This document shows, piece by piece, positions 7,912 through 20,166 of a stretch of 64,000 nt of DNA; position 1 is the stretch's first letter; every line of letters begins with the position of its first letter. The DNA comes from WHSW01 sp963846165 (GTDB taxonomy: Bacteria; Actinomycetota; Thermoleophilia; Solirubrobacterales; 70-9). The notes beneath the pieces are model-generated. The model saw only the letters and a list, made by a program, of their open reading frames with translations, made no database searches and had not been told where the DNA came from. The translations under genes were made by a program, and so were the position numbers. The DNA is taken from positions 111,102 through 175,101 of the forward strand of contig CAWJUU010000011.1 of assembly GCA_963846165.1 (NCBI GenBank), given 5' to 3'.

Positions 7912-9547
7912 CGGTTCGGTGCGCCCTGTAGCGCCGGATCAGCGCGTTGGTCGAGCTGTCGTGGGCGAGCTCGGGCTCGTCGGCCGCCTGGAGCTCCGGG
8001 ATGATCGCCTTCGCCAGCACCTTGCCGAGCTCGACCCCCCACTGGTCGAACGAGTCGATGCCCCAGATCGTGCCCTGGGTGAAGACGCTGTGCTCGTACA
8101 GCGCCACGAGGCTGCCGAGCGTCTCGGGGGTCAGCTTCTGGGCCAGGATCGTGTTCGTCGGCCGGTTGCCCTCGAAGACGCGGTGCGGGACCAGCTCCTC
8201 CGGCGTCCCCTCGGCGCGCACGTCTTCGGCGGTCTTGCCGAAGGCGAGCGCCTCGGCCTGGGCGAAGACGTTCGAGACCAGCAGGTCGTGGTGGTCGCCG
8301 AGCGGGTTCAGCGGCTCGCAGAAGCCGATCAGGTCGCAGGGGATCAGCTTCGTCCCCTGGTGGATGAGCTGGTAGAAGGAGTGCTGGCCATTGGTTCCGG
8401 GCTCACCCCAGTAGACGGCGCCGGTCTCGTAGTCGACCCGCTGCCCGTCGAGGGTGACGTGCTTGCCGTTCGACTCCATCGTCAGCTGCTGGAGGTAGGC
8501 GGGAAAGCGCTTCAGGTACTGCTCGTAGGGGAGCACCGCGACCGTCTGGGCGCCGAAGAAGTCGCCGTAGAAGACCGCGAGCAGGCCCATCAGCGCCGGC
8601 AGGTTGGCCTCGGTCGGCGCCTCGCGGAAGTGCTCGTCGATGGCGTGGAATCCGGCCAGCAGCTCGGCGAACGCCTCGGGCCCGATCGCGAGCATGGTCG
8701 AGAGCCCGATCGCCGAGTCCATCGAGTAGCGGCCACCGACCCAGTCCCAGAAGCCGAACATGTTCTCGGTGTCGATCCCGAACTCGGCGACGCCCTCGGC
8801 GTTCGTCGAGACGGCGACGAAGTGCTTGGCGATCGCCGCCTCGCTCGCCCCCGAGCCCGGCGAGCGCCCACTCGCGCGCCGTGCGCGCGTTGGTCATCGT
8901 CTCCAGCGTCGTGAACGTCTTCGAGGAGACGATGAACAGGGTCTCGGCCGGGTCGAGGTCGCGGGTCGCCTCGGCGAAGTCGGTGCCGTCGACGTTGGAG
9001 ACGAAGCGGAAGGTCATCTCGCGGTTGCGAGTAGTGGCGAAGCGCCTCGTAGGCCATCACCGGGCCGAGGTCCGAGCCGCCGATGCCGATGTTGACCACG
9101 TTGCGGATCGGCTCGCCGGTGTGGCCGCGCCACTCGCCGCCGCGCACCCGCTCGCAGAACGCCGACATCCGGTCGAGGACCTCGTGGACCTCGCTTGACC
9201 ACGTCGGTGCCGTCGACGACGAGCGAGCGCTCGCGCGGCATCCGCAGCGCGACGTGGAGCACCGCGCGGTCCTCGGAGACGTTGATGCGCTCGCCGCGGA
9301 ACATCGCCTCGCGCCGCTCGGCGAGCCCGCATTCCTCGGCCAGCGCGACCAGCAGCCCGATCGTCTCGTCGGTGACCCGGTTCTTGGAGTAGTCGAGCCA
9401 AAGGCCGGCGGCCTCGGCGACGAGACGCTCGCCGCGCTCGGGGTCGGAGGCGAAGAGCTCGCGCAGGTGGCGGTCGGCGATCTCGGCGTGGTGGCGCTCC
9501 AGCGCCCGCCAGCCGTCGCGCTCGCGTAGCGGCGTCATTGCGGGCAT
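7904..9547 (-). CDS. pgi: Glucose-6-phosphate isomerase (three frameshifts)
   Basis: Interconverts glucose-6-phosphate and fructose-6-phosphate. The reconstructed protein is about 547 aa, the normal length. Segments in three frames join cleanly: N-terminus with LWLDYSKNRVTDET and FRGERINVSEDRAVLHVALR; VVNIGIGGSDLGPVMAYEAL; MTFRFVSNVDGTDFAEA and FIVSSKTFTTLETM; then MFGFWDWVGGRYS, GEPGTNGQHSFYQLIHQGT and FDQWGVELGK. These include both pgi signature regions. Breaks lie near 9195, 9033 and 8857, each a single-base change. As all segments are well conserved and nothing is missing, sequence errors are the likely cause. It is the first of the sugar-phosphate genes in this block. Confidence 0.88.
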
Positions 9548-9556
9548 CGAATCAGG

Positions 9557-10958
9557 TCAGGCGCCGGCCTGCTCGCTCGCCCCGTGCTTGGCGACCCGCT
9601 CCTCGAACACGGCCTGGATGTCCTCGAGGCGCTTGCCCTTGGTCTCCGGGACGAGCAGCCTGCAGAAGAAGAAGGTGACCACGCAGATCGCCGCGTAGAA
9701 GAGGAAGGCGCCGCCGCGCCCGAGCGCGTCGATCAGGAGCAGGAAGGTGAGCGAGACGATGAAGTTGAACAGCCAGTTGGCCATCGTGCCGACCGCGGCG
9801 GCCTTGCTGCGCACCTCGAGCGGGTAGATCTCCGCGTTCAGGAGCCAGAAGATCGGCCCGAGGCTGACCGCGAACGCCGCCACGTAGAGCATCAGGCTGC
9901 CGATCGCGACCACCGAGCCGGCGGTGCTCCCGGCACCGGCGATGAACACCAGCGCCAGGCCGGTGAGCGCGATCGCCATCACCGCGCTGCCGATCAGCAG
10001 CAGCGGCCGGCGCCCGGCCCGGTCGAGCAGCCGGATCGCGACCAGGGTCATGCCGACGTTGACGATCCCGACCGCGACCGAGGCCAGGATCGCCGCCGCC
10101 GAGGAGTCGACGCCGGTGTACTGGACGATCGTCGGCGCGTAGTAGATCACCGTGTTGATCCCCGAGACCTGCTGCAGGATCGCGAGCCCGACTCCGACCA
10201 CGAGCGCGGCCCGGATCACCGGCTTTCGCAGGTCGGCCCAGGTCCCGGGCTTCTCGCTCACCTCACCCTTGATGTCGACGATCTCCTGCTCGATCGTGTC
10301 CGGATCGCCGGCAGCGTATGCGCGCGAGCACGGCCCGGGCCTCGAAGTCGCGCCCGGCCATCACGAGCCAGCGCGGGCTTTGCGGCATCCGCAGCATCCC
10401 GAGCGAAGAGGAAGAACGCCGGCACCGCGCCGAGCCCGAGCATCCAGCGCCACTCCTCGCTCGAGTCGAAGGCGAGCCCGACCAGGTAGGCGACCACGAT
10501 CCCGATCGTGACCGCGAGCTGGAAGAAGGTCACCAGTCGACCGCGGATGTCGGGCGGGGCGACCTCGGAGATGTAGACCGGCGCCGTCGCCGAGGCGAGG
10601 CCGATCGCGACGCCGAGGATCACGCGGGCGATCACGAGCACCCCGGTGTCGGGGGCCGCCGCGCAGATCAGCGAGCCGACGACGAAGACGATCGACGAGA
10701 TGATGATCAGCAGACGGCGCCCGTAGGCGTCCGAGAGCCGGCCGGCGAACGCGGCGCCGAGCACGGCGCCGATCGGGACCGCGCCGACCACCATCCCGGA
10801 CTCGAAGCTGGTCAGATCGAAGTCCGGGGTGATGAACAGCAGCGCCCCGGCGATGACGCCGGTGTCGTAGCCGAACAGCAGCCCGCCGAGGCCGGCGATC
10901 GCCGCGTCATGCCACGTTGCGCCCGACCTGGCGCGGGTCGATCGCGCTCGCCTTCCAT
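9557..10958 (-). CDS. MFS sugar porter (frameshifted)
   Basis: Major facilitator transporter of the sugar porter family, about 467 aa and 12 membrane helices when frames are joined. Visible signatures are GLLFGYDTGVI in helix 1, GRLSDAYGRRLL in the helix 2-3 loop, PVYISEVAPPDIRG after helix 4, PQSPRWL before helix 6, QQVSGINTVIYYAP in helix 7, RAGRRPLLL in the helix 8-9 loop and a final VPETKGKRLEDI. Breaks are near 10908, 10405 and 10312. Conserved residues continue across each break, so assembly indels are likely. Beside pgi it plausibly imports a hexose that enters the neighbouring pathway as glucose-6-phosphate. Start at the ATG at 10958 is the best fit but not certain. Confidence 0.82.
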
Positions 10959-10999
10959 GGCCGCGCAGCCATCCGCCGAGCCGACGCCCCTTGCAGGAA

Positions 11000-11850
11000 C
11001 TATGTCGAGGCGGCGGCGATCGCGGCGAGCAGCCGGGCGGCGATCGGCGGCACCCGGGCCTCGGGATCGAGCTCGCGGTTCGTAGCGGTCAGCGACACCG
11101 CGCGGACGCGATCCGGCGATCAGCGCCCGGACCGACGCGCTCGAGCTGCGGCGGCCGAGATCCCTCCGCCGACGCGTAGCGATTCACCCGGGCCACGTCG
11201 AGGTCGAGGACGTCGAGGTCGAGGTGCAGGTAGACGGCGCTCGGCCGCGGCTCGAGCTCGCCCACCGCGTCGAGCAGCGACTCGGGATCGCGCAGCGATT
11301 CGGCGGCGACCTGGGCGACTCGGGAGGCGTCGAGCCGTTCGGCCTCGGCGTCGTCGAAGTCGCGCGCGCCGGCCAGCACGACGGCCGTCTCGGCGAGCGC
11401 CCGGGCGCCCGGGAGCGAGGCGAGCATCGCCTCCCAGGCCGAGCCGGTGAGCACCGAGAGCCCCATCCCGTCGAGGTAGCCCGACGGGCTCGTCGTCGGC
11501 TCGTTGAAGTCGCCGTGGGCGTCGAACCAGACCACCCCGGGGGCCGGGTCGTCGAGCCCGGCGACGACCCCGACCGCGGCGAAGCAGCTGCCCGAGAGGA
11601 TCACCGGGAGGGCGCCGGCGGCGCGCGCCGCGCGCACCCGCTCGGCGAGCTCGGCGGCGAGCGCGAAGGTCGCGTCGATCTCGTTGTCGAACTTCCGGTC
11701 GAGCTCGATCAGCTCGGTCGCGACCCGCGCCCCATTCGCCGCCAGCGCCTGTTCGGCCCCGTGCTCGAGCAGCACCTCGGGGCCGAGGCCGACGCCGTCA
11801 CGCAGCCGCCCGAGCTCGTAGGGGACCGCGATCAGGCGGATGTCGGCCAT
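11000..11850 (-). CDS. Arginase/agmatinase-family protein (frameshifted at C-terminus)
   Basis: Binuclear manganese hydrolase family, about 283 aa when the frames are joined. The metal-binding motifs are present: an early SGSCFAAVGVV, the DAHGD of VVWFDAHGDFN, and LDLDVLD near residue 215. The first frame ends early, but other frames continue with QLERV, then VRALIAG, then VSLTATNRELDPEA up to the TAG at 11000. The substrate could be arginine, agmatine, formimidoylglutamate or another guanidino compound; the sequence does not decide. It lies between the sugar porter and transaldolase genes, a setting unrelated to known arginine metabolism, so its role there is open. Breaks are near 11150 and 11105. 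Confidence 0.75.
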
Positions 11851-11853
11851 CGG

Positions 11854-12920
11854 CTACGCGGTCGACGGCGTCTGGGCGGCGATCGTGCCCAGGAGCTCGT
11901 TCCAGGAGTCGACGAAGGCTTTCTTGCCGTCCTCCTGGAGCTTTCGGGCGAGGGCATCGGTATCGATCCCGGCGTCGTTGAACGCCTTCAGGACCTCCTC
12001 CGCGTCGCCGCCGTCGATCGGAAGCGGGTCGCCGGCCCGGCCGTGGTCGGCGAACGCCTCCAGCGTCTTCTCCGGCATCGTGTTGACGGTGAACGGAGCG
12101 GCCAGGCCCTCGATGTAGAGGACGTCGGAGGCGTTCGGGTCCTTGGTCCCGGTACTCGCCCAGAGCAGCCGCTGCGCCTTCGCACCCTCGTTTCGCAGCC
12201 GCATCGCGCGGTTCGAGTCGAGCACCTCGCGGTAGGCGGCGTAGGTGTGCCGGCCGACCGCGAGCCCGAGCCTGTCGCGCAGCTCGTCGGGAACCGTCTC
12301 GGTCACCGCCGCGTCCCAGCGGCTGACGAACAGCGAGGCGACCGAGGCGACGTCGGGATTGAGGCCGGCCTCAACCCGGCGCTCGAGGCCCCGCATGTAG
12401 GCATCCGCGGCGCCGACGTAGTCCTCGGTGGAGAAGAGCAGCGTCACGTTCACCGGGATTCCGGCGAAGATCGTTTCCTCGATCGCCTCCCGGCCGGCCT
12501 CGGTCCCGGGGATCTTGATGAAGAAGTTCTCCTCCGCGCGCCCGTAGAGCTCGGCCGCCTGCCTGATCGTCGCCGCGGCGTCGTCGGCGAGCAGCGGCGA
12601 GACCTCGAGCGAGACCCGCCCGTCGATCGTCGTTTGCTCGTGCACCGGCCTGAACAGCTCGGCGGCGCGGCGCAGGTCGGCGAGCGCGAGCTCGAAGAAC
12701 AGCTCCTCGCCGTCGAGCCCCTGCTCGGCCAGCTCTGAAACCTGGTCGTCGTAGGCGCTGCCGCCGCCGATCGCCTTGTCGAAGATCGTCGGGTTCGAGG
12801 TCAGCCCGGTGACCGAGAGCTCGTCGATGTAGCCCGCCAGGGTCCCGTCGTCGAGCATCGTCCGGGTGATGTTGTCGACCCAGAGGCTTTGACCGAGGTC
12901 GTGGAGCTGCTGTGTGGGCT

Positions 12921-12924
<4 letters not shown>
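11854..12924 (-). CDS. tal: Transaldolase
   Basis: Transfers a dihydroxyacetone unit between sugar phosphates in the non-oxidative pentose phosphate pathway. At 356 aa it belongs to the longer actinobacterial type. The family start SLWVDNITRTML is followed by TGLTSNPTIFDKAI, where TSNPT is the first signature. The Schiff-base lysine lies in NFFIKIPGT near residue 140, followed by IPVNVTLLFS. The tail contains LLWASTGTKDP, which binds phosphate. The tkt stop overlaps this gene's ATG by 4 nt (ATGA), so the two are translationally coupled with tkt first. Confidence 0.96.
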
Positions 12925-15008
<2,084 letters not shown>

Positions 15009-15029
15009 TGGCCTTACTCTGCCGGAATC

Positions 15030-15692
15030 GTGAGCGAAACGTTGGAAGCCGAGAAGCGGCTCGCCGCCGAGGCCGCGGCCGAGCTCGTCGCCGAGGGAAT
15101 GGTGGTCGGCCTCGGCACTGGCTCGACCGTCGCCCACCTGCTGCCGGCGCTGGCCGCGCGCCGCCTCGAGATCCGCTGCGTGGCGACCTCGGTGCACACC
15201 GAGCAGCGAGCGCGCGAGCTCGGGATCGCGGTCGAGCCGTTCGACTCGCTCGAGCGGCTTGACATCGCGATCGACGGCGCCGACCAGGTCGCGCCCAACG
15301 GCTGGCTGGTCAAGGGCGGCGGGGGCGCCCATACGCGCGAGAAGATCGTCGCCGCGGCCGCCGAGCGATTCGTCGTCATCGGCGACTCGTCGAAGCCGGT
15401 CGACGAGATCGCCGCGCCGATCCCGCTCGAGCTGCACCGTTTCGGCCTCGCCGCGACGCTGGTCGAGCTTCGCGACGCGGTCCTGCGCGAGGGCGCAGAT
15501 CCCTCACCCGACGACGGCGTGATCGCCGACTGGTTCGGTGAGATCGGCGACCCGATCATGCTCGCGGCGCGGCTCTCGGCGACCCCGGGCGTGGTCGACC
15601 ACGGCCTCTTCCCGCCGGCGCTCGTCGCCGACGTGATCGTCGCCCGCGGCAAGGCCGTCGAGCGGCTCGAGATCACTCCAGGCGCGGGTTGA
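15030..15692 (+). CDS. rpiA: Ribose-5-phosphate isomerase A
   Basis: Interconverts ribose-5-phosphate and ribulose-5-phosphate. 220 aa from the GTG at 15030 (MSETLEAEKRLAAEAAAELV). Family motifs are VVGLGTGSTVAHLL, LDIAIDGADQV with the catalytic aspartate, LVKGGGGAHTREKI, and VVIGDSSKPV. A TTG 27 nt upstream is possible but would leave almost no leader next to the divergent tkt gene. It is transcribed away from tkt, so one short intergenic region of about 21 bp must hold both starts; the promoters therefore probably overlap the genes. Confidence 0.94.
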   Translation: MSETLEAEKRLAAEAAAELVAEGMVVGLGTGSTVAHLLPALAARRLEIRCVATSVHTEQRARELGIAVEPFDSLERLDIAIDGADQVAPNGWLVKGGGGAHTREKIVAAAAERFVVIGDSSKPVDEIAAPIPLELHRFGLAATLVELRDAVLREGADPSPDDGVIADWFGEIGDPIMLAARLSATPGVVDHGLFPPALVADVIVARGKAVERLEITPGAG

Positions 15693-15737
15693 CCGTCGCA
15701 TGCGGGGCAAAGCTGCTCCTCGACGGTTGGCCCGTCC

Positions 15738-16394
15738 CTACCCGGCCGCGGCGACGTCAGCTACCAGGACCGCATCCCGCGCCTTCACCCTCGCGGCCGG
15801 GATCGAGGCGTCACCCGCCCGCAGCTTCGCCAGCGCCTCGACCTTGTCCTCGCCGGTGACCAGCCAGAGGACCTTGCGCGCCGCCGCCAGCGCCGGGTAG
15901 GTAAGCGTCATCCGGCGCCGGCCCTGGTAGGTGCCGGTGATGGCGACGCGCCGGTCGGTCACCTCGAGCACCGGGTCGCCGGGCACCAGCGAGGCGGTGT
16001 GGCCGTCGGGGCCGAGGCCGAGGTGGACGAGGTCGAGGGCGTCGGGGAGCGCTTCTTCGTAGGCAGAGGCCGCAGCTTCGAGGTCATGCGCGGTGACCGG
16101 CATCGCGCGAATCGAGCGCCGGGCCTCGGGCGGAAGGCTGCGTTCGAGTTGGGTCAAGTTGCGGTCGGGATCGCCGTCCGGCGCGACGCGCTCGTCGACT
16201 TGGGACAGGTCGATCCGATCCCAGTCGAGGTCGTGCCCGCCGAGCAGCTCGAACATCCGCCAGGGGGCGCGCCCGCCGCTGACCGCGAGCGAGAACGAGC
16301 CGCGATCGGCGATCGATCGCGTCGCCGCCTCGGCGATCAGCTCGGCGCCTCGGTGCGCGACGGCCTCGGCGTCGGCGAGAACCTCCTCGGTCAA
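15738..16394 (-). CDS. pgl: 6-phosphogluconolactonase
   Basis: Hydrolyses 6-phosphogluconolactone, the second step of the oxidative pentose phosphate pathway. About 218 aa from a TTG at 16394 that overlaps the gnd stop by 4 nt (TTGA). Diagnostic DevB/SOL-family motifs are FSLAVSGGRAPWRMFELL, IDLSQVDERVAPDGDPDRN, and LVHLGLGPDGHTASLVPG, the last with the GxGxDGHxASLFPG pattern. The C-terminus has MTLTYPALAAARKVLWLVTG. Read after gnd on the minus strand, so lactonase and dehydrogenase are coupled. The longer upstream frame lies within gnd and has no homology. Confidence 0.92.
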   Translation of the reverse strand: MTEEVLADAEAVAHRGAELIAEAATRSIADRGSFSLAVSGGRAPWRMFELLGGHDLDWDRIDLSQVDERVAPDGDPDRNLTQLERSLPPEARRSIRAMPVTAHDLEAAASAYEEALPDALDLVHLGLGPDGHTASLVPGDPVLEVTDRRVAITGTYQGRRRMTLTYPALAAARKVLWLVTGEDKVEALAKLRAGDASIPAARVKARDAVLVADVAAAG

Positions 16395-17407
16395 TCTCTC
16401 TTCTCGTCGTGACCGCCGAACTGCTTGCGCATCGCCGAGAGCACCTTGTCGGCGAAGTCGTCGAGGTTGCGCGACGCAAAGCGTGAGTACAGCGCCGAGC
16501 TCAGCACCGGCGCCGGGACGCCCTCCTCGATCGCGGCGATCGAGGTCCAGCGTCCCTCGCCGGAGTCGGAGACCCGGCCCTCGAAGTCGTCGAGGGTCGG
16601 CGACTCGACCAGCGCGGCGGCGATTAGGTCGAGCAGCCAGGAGCCGACCACGCTGCCGCGCCGCCAAACCTCGGCGACCTCGGGGATGTCGATCTCGAAC
16701 TCGTAGTACTCGGGATCGGTGAGCGGCGCGGTCTCGGCGTCGGCCTCGCGCTGATGTAGACCGGCGTCGGCGTTCTTGAGGATGTTCAGGCCCTCGGCGT
16801 AAGCGGCCATGACGCCGTACTCGATCCCGTTGTGGACCATCTTCACGAAGTGGCCGGCGCCGCTCGGCCCGCAGTGCAGGTAGCCCTGCTCGGCCTGCGA
16901 GGGCTTACCGTCGCGACCGGGGGTGCGCTCGGCCGCATCGACGCCGGGGGCGATCGTGGCGAAGATCGGGTCCAGGCGTTCGACGGCCTCGTCGGGGCCG
17001 CCGATCATCAGGCAGTAGCCGCGGTCGAGGCCGAAGACTCCGCCGCTGGTGCCGCAGTCGATGTAGTCGATCCCGCGCTCGGCGAACTTCACCGAGCGGC
17101 GGATGTCGTCGCGGTAATAGGAGTTGCCGCCGTCGATGATCGCGTCGCCGGCCTCGAGCCGCTCGGCGAGCTCGTTGACGGTGCTCTCGGTGATCTCGCC
17201 CGCGGGCACCATCACCCATGCCGCGCGCGGCTTGTCGAGCTTGGCGACGAAGTCGTCGAGCGAGTCGGCCCCGGTCGCGCCCTCGCCGGCGAGCGTCGCG
17301 ACCGCGTCCGCGCTGACGTCGTAGACGACGCACTCGTGGCCGTCGCGCATCAGCCGGCGGACGAGGTTCGCGCCCATGCGCCCAAGGCCGACCATTCCCA
17401 GCTGCAT
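16391..17407 (-). CDS. gnd: 6-phosphogluconate dehydrogenase, decarboxylating (short form)
   Basis: Oxidatively decarboxylates 6-phosphogluconate to ribulose-5-phosphate. At 338 aa it is the short GndA/YqeC-type rather than the 470-aa form. The N-terminal Rossmann motif is MVGLGRMGANLVRRL, followed by IIDGGNSYYRDD, DCGTSGGVFGLDRGYCLMIGG and the substrate-binding helix HFVKMVHNGIEYGVMAAYAEG. The cofactor site has YDVSAD where an acidic residue follows beta-2, suggesting NAD preference, but this is an inference. It is divergent from zwf over a 50-bp gap and followed by pgl with a 4-nt overlap. Confidence 0.94.
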   Translation of the reverse strand: MQLGMVGLGRMGANLVRRLMRDGHECVVYDVSADAVATLAGEGATGADSLDDFVAKLDKPRAAWVMVPAGEITESTVNELAERLEAGDAIIDGGNSYYRDDIRRSVKFAERGIDYIDCGTSGGVFGLDRGYCLMIGGPDEAVERLDPIFATIAPGVDAAERTPGRDGKPSQAEQGYLHCGPSGAGHFVKMVHNGIEYGVMAAYAEGLNILKNADAGLHQREADAETAPLTDPEYYEFEIDIPEVAEVWRRGSVVGSWLLDLIAAALVESPTLDDFEGRVSDSGEGRWTSIAAIEEGVPAPVLSSALYSRFASRNLDDFADKVLSAMRKQFGGHDEKRD

Positions 17408-17457
17408 GGCGCGGATACTAAGCGCGAAGTCGCCGAGCGAATAGTCTCCGCCGCGAA

Positions 17458-18844
17458 TTGGCCGACGCCACCGACACCCTGATCATCTTCGGGATCTCCG
17501 GTGACCTGGCGCGGAAGATGACCTTCGAGGCGCTCTACCGGCTCGAGCACCGCGGCGATCTCGACTGCCGCATCGTCGGGGTCGCGATCGACGACTGGGA
17601 CGACGAGACACTGCGCCAGCACGCGCGCGACGCGATCGCCGCCGAGGTCTCCGACCCCGACCCCGCGGTGCTCGACCGGCTCTGCGAGCGGCTCGGCTAC
17701 GTCGCCGGCGACTACCTCAAGGCCGACACGTATGAACGCGTCGCCGCTGCACTCGGCGACGCCCGCAAGCCCGGTGTTCTACCTCGAGATCCCGCCATCG
17801 CTGTTCAGCGAGGTCGTCCGCCGGCTCGGCGCCGCGGGCCTCGTCGACGACGCGCGGGTGATGCTCGAGAAGCCCTTCGGCCACGACCTCGAATCGGCCG
17901 AGGCGCTCAACCGCGAGCTGCTCGAGGTGCTCGATCCGTCGCAGATCCTGCGCATCGACCACTTCCTCGGCAAGGAGCCGGTGATGGACATCCTCTACCT
18001 GCGGTTCGCGAACGCGATCCTGGAGCCGGTCTGGAACCGCCGCTACGTCGACTCGGTCCAGATCACGATGGCCGAGGACTTCGGCGTCGAGGACCGCGGC
18101 GGCTTCTACGACCCGGTCGGCGCGCTGCGCGACGTGGTCCAGAACCACCTGCTCCAGGTGCTGGCGCTGGTCGCGATGGAGCCGCCCTCCGCGGGCACCG
18201 CGGACCCCGACTCGATTCGCGACCGCAAGGTCGACCTGTTCAAGGCGATCCCCGACGCCGACCCGGGCCGCTACATCCGCGGTCAGTACGCCGGCTACCG
18301 CGAGGTCGAGGGCGTCGCGGCCGACTCCGAGACCGAGACCTTCGTCGCCCTGCGCCTCGAGGTCGACAACTGGCGCTGGGCCGGCGTCCCGTTCTTCATC
18401 CGCGCCGGCAAGGAGCTGCCGGTGGAGGCGACCGAGGTGCGGGTCGTCTTCCAGCAGCCACCGCGGCTCGGGATCGGCGGCCGGCTGGTGCCCGAGGCCA
18501 ACGAGCTCGTGCTGCGGATCAAGCCCGACCCGGGGGCAGAGCTCTTGCTGCTGGTGAAGCAGGCGGGCGAGGACAAGCTCCAGCGGGTGCACCTGGACAT
18601 GCTCTTCGCTGAGCAGGTCGGCGACCAGCCCGAGCCGTACGAGCGCCTGCTGCGCGATGCGCTGATCGGCGACGCGAGCCGCTTCCCGACCCTCGCGGGG
18701 ATCGAGGCGACCTGGCGCATCGTCCAGCCGCTGCTCGACGACCCGCCCCCGGTCGAGCCGTATGAGCCCGGCACCTGGGGACCGGAGGCCGCCGGCCACC
18801 TGCTCACGGGCCATGGCGGCTGGCGCAAGCCCTGGCTTCCCTGA
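17458..18844 (+). CDS. zwf: Glucose-6-phosphate 1-dehydrogenase (one frameshift)
   Basis: Oxidises glucose-6-phosphate to 6-phosphogluconolactone with reduction of NAD(P). The reconstructed protein is about 462 aa from a TTG at 17458. The Rossmann start LIIFGISGDLARKMTFEALYRL appears in the first frame. After a one-base shift near 17770 the second frame carries VFYLEIPPSLFSEVV, VMLEKPFGHDLESA, the active-site signature RIDHFLGKEPV, and the tail IEATWRIVQPLLDD. The break is in a run of otherwise well conserved sequence, so a sequencing error is likely. It is divergent from gnd-pgl, placing the three oxidative-branch genes together. Confidence 0.92.
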
Positions 18845-18858
18845 CTAAGGTCAGGCCG

Positions 18859-20157
18859 ATGACGCTCCCGCCCGGCCCCTCGTCGCCGCCGGTCGTCCAG
18901 ACGATGCAGTGGCTGTTCCGGCCGCTCGAGTTCATGGACTCGATGCGGCGGCGCCACGGCGACTCGTTCTCGGTCAAGTTCCTCGGCTTTGCGACGCCGA
19001 TGGTGATCGTCTCGGATCCCGGTGCGGTCGAAGCGCTCTACAAGGCTCGCGAGAACGCCCTCCCGCCCGGCCGCACCGTGGCGCTCGAGCCGGTGATGGG
19101 CCCGCGATCGGTGCTGCTGCTCGAGGGCCGCGAGCACCTCTCGCGGCGCAAGGCGATGCTGCCGCCGTTCCACGGCGAGCGCATGCGCGCCTATGAGTCG
19201 TTGATCACCGAGGTCGTCGGGCGCGAGCTCGATTCCTGGCCGCTGGCCACGCCCTTCCCGATCCACCCGCGGATGCAGGCGGTGACGCTCGAGGTGATCA
19301 TGCGCGCCGTCTTCGGCGTCACCGACCCCATCCGGCTCGAGCGCTTGCGCGGCCTGCTCGACGGGATGCTCTCGATGATGGCCGCGCCGCGGCTTCAGCT
19401 GCGGGTGCTGGTCGCGCGGCGGTTCGGCCGCGAGGGCCCGATGGAGCAGCTGCGGAGCAACCTCGCCGGGGTCGACGAGCTGCTGCTCACCGAGATCGCC
19501 GAGCGGCGAGCCGATCCCGCGCTCGACGAGCGCGAGGACATCCTCTCGATGCTCGTCTGCGCCCGGTTCGAGGACGGCGGTCAGATGAGCGACTCCGAGT
19601 TGCGCGACCAGCTCGTCACCCTGCTGCTCGCGGGGCACGAGACGACCGCGACCGCGCTTGCGTGGACCTTCGACCTGCTGCTGCGAAACCCGAACGCGCT
19701 CACGCGCCTGCGCGAGGAAGTCGCCGAGGGTGGTGATGACTACCTCCGCGCGGTGATCAGCGAATCGCTGCGGCTGCGCCCGGTGATCCCGATCGCCGGC
19801 AGGCGGCTGGGATCCGAGCTGCGGGTGGACGGCTACACGCTGCCCCCGGGCACCGACGTGACGCCCGGGATCTGGCTCACCCACACCCGCGCCGACCTCT
19901 ACCCGGAGCCGCTCGCCTTCAGGCCGGAGCGCTTCCTCGACAACGGGCCGGAGACCTATGCGTGGATCCCGTTCGGCGGCGGCGTCAGGCGCTGCCTCGG
20001 AGCCGCCTTCGCCGAGTTCGAGATGCGGATCGTCCTCCGCGAGGTACTCGCTCGCTGCGAGCTCCGCGGGGCCCGTTCGGCGCCCGAGCGGATCGCTCGC
20101 CGCAACATCACCTTCTCGCCCGGCGCGGGAACCCCCGTCGTCGTCACCGGCGCTTAG
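18859..20157 (+). CDS. Cytochrome P450
   Basis: Haem monooxygenase of 432 aa, soluble, with no membrane anchor. The I-helix oxygen-binding motif is AGHETT near residue 263, the K-helix ExxR motif is ESLRLR near residue 300, PERF lies in FRPERFLDNG, and the haem loop is FGGGVRRCLGAAFAEFE with the axial cysteine near residue 378. The short proline-rich start LPPGPSSPPVVQT resembles the CYP110/CYP138-type bacterial families. The substrate cannot be read from the sequence. It begins 14 nt after zwf on the same strand, so NADPH supply and cotranscription are possible, but no redox partner gene is nearby. Confidence 0.93.
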   Translation: MTLPPGPSSPPVVQTMQWLFRPLEFMDSMRRRHGDSFSVKFLGFATPMVIVSDPGAVEALYKARENALPPGRTVALEPVMGPRSVLLLEGREHLSRRKAMLPPFHGERMRAYESLITEVVGRELDSWPLATPFPIHPRMQAVTLEVIMRAVFGVTDPIRLERLRGLLDGMLSMMAAPRLQLRVLVARRFGREGPMEQLRSNLAGVDELLLTEIAERRADPALDEREDILSMLVCARFEDGGQMSDSELRDQLVTLLLAGHETTATALAWTFDLLLRNPNALTRLREEVAEGGDDYLRAVISESLRLRPVIPIAGRRLGSELRVDGYTLPPGTDVTPGIWLTHTRADLYPEPLAFRPERFLDNGPETYAWIPFGGGVRRCLGAAFAEFEMRIVLREVLARCELRGARSAPERIARRNITFSPGAGTPVVVTGA

Positions 20158-20166
20158 GAACGCGCT

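Noticed and set aside
17780..18612. Arg/Pro-rich continuation of the first zwf frame
   Set aside because: The conserved G6PDH sequence continues in another frame, so this is the out-of-frame reading after the indel.
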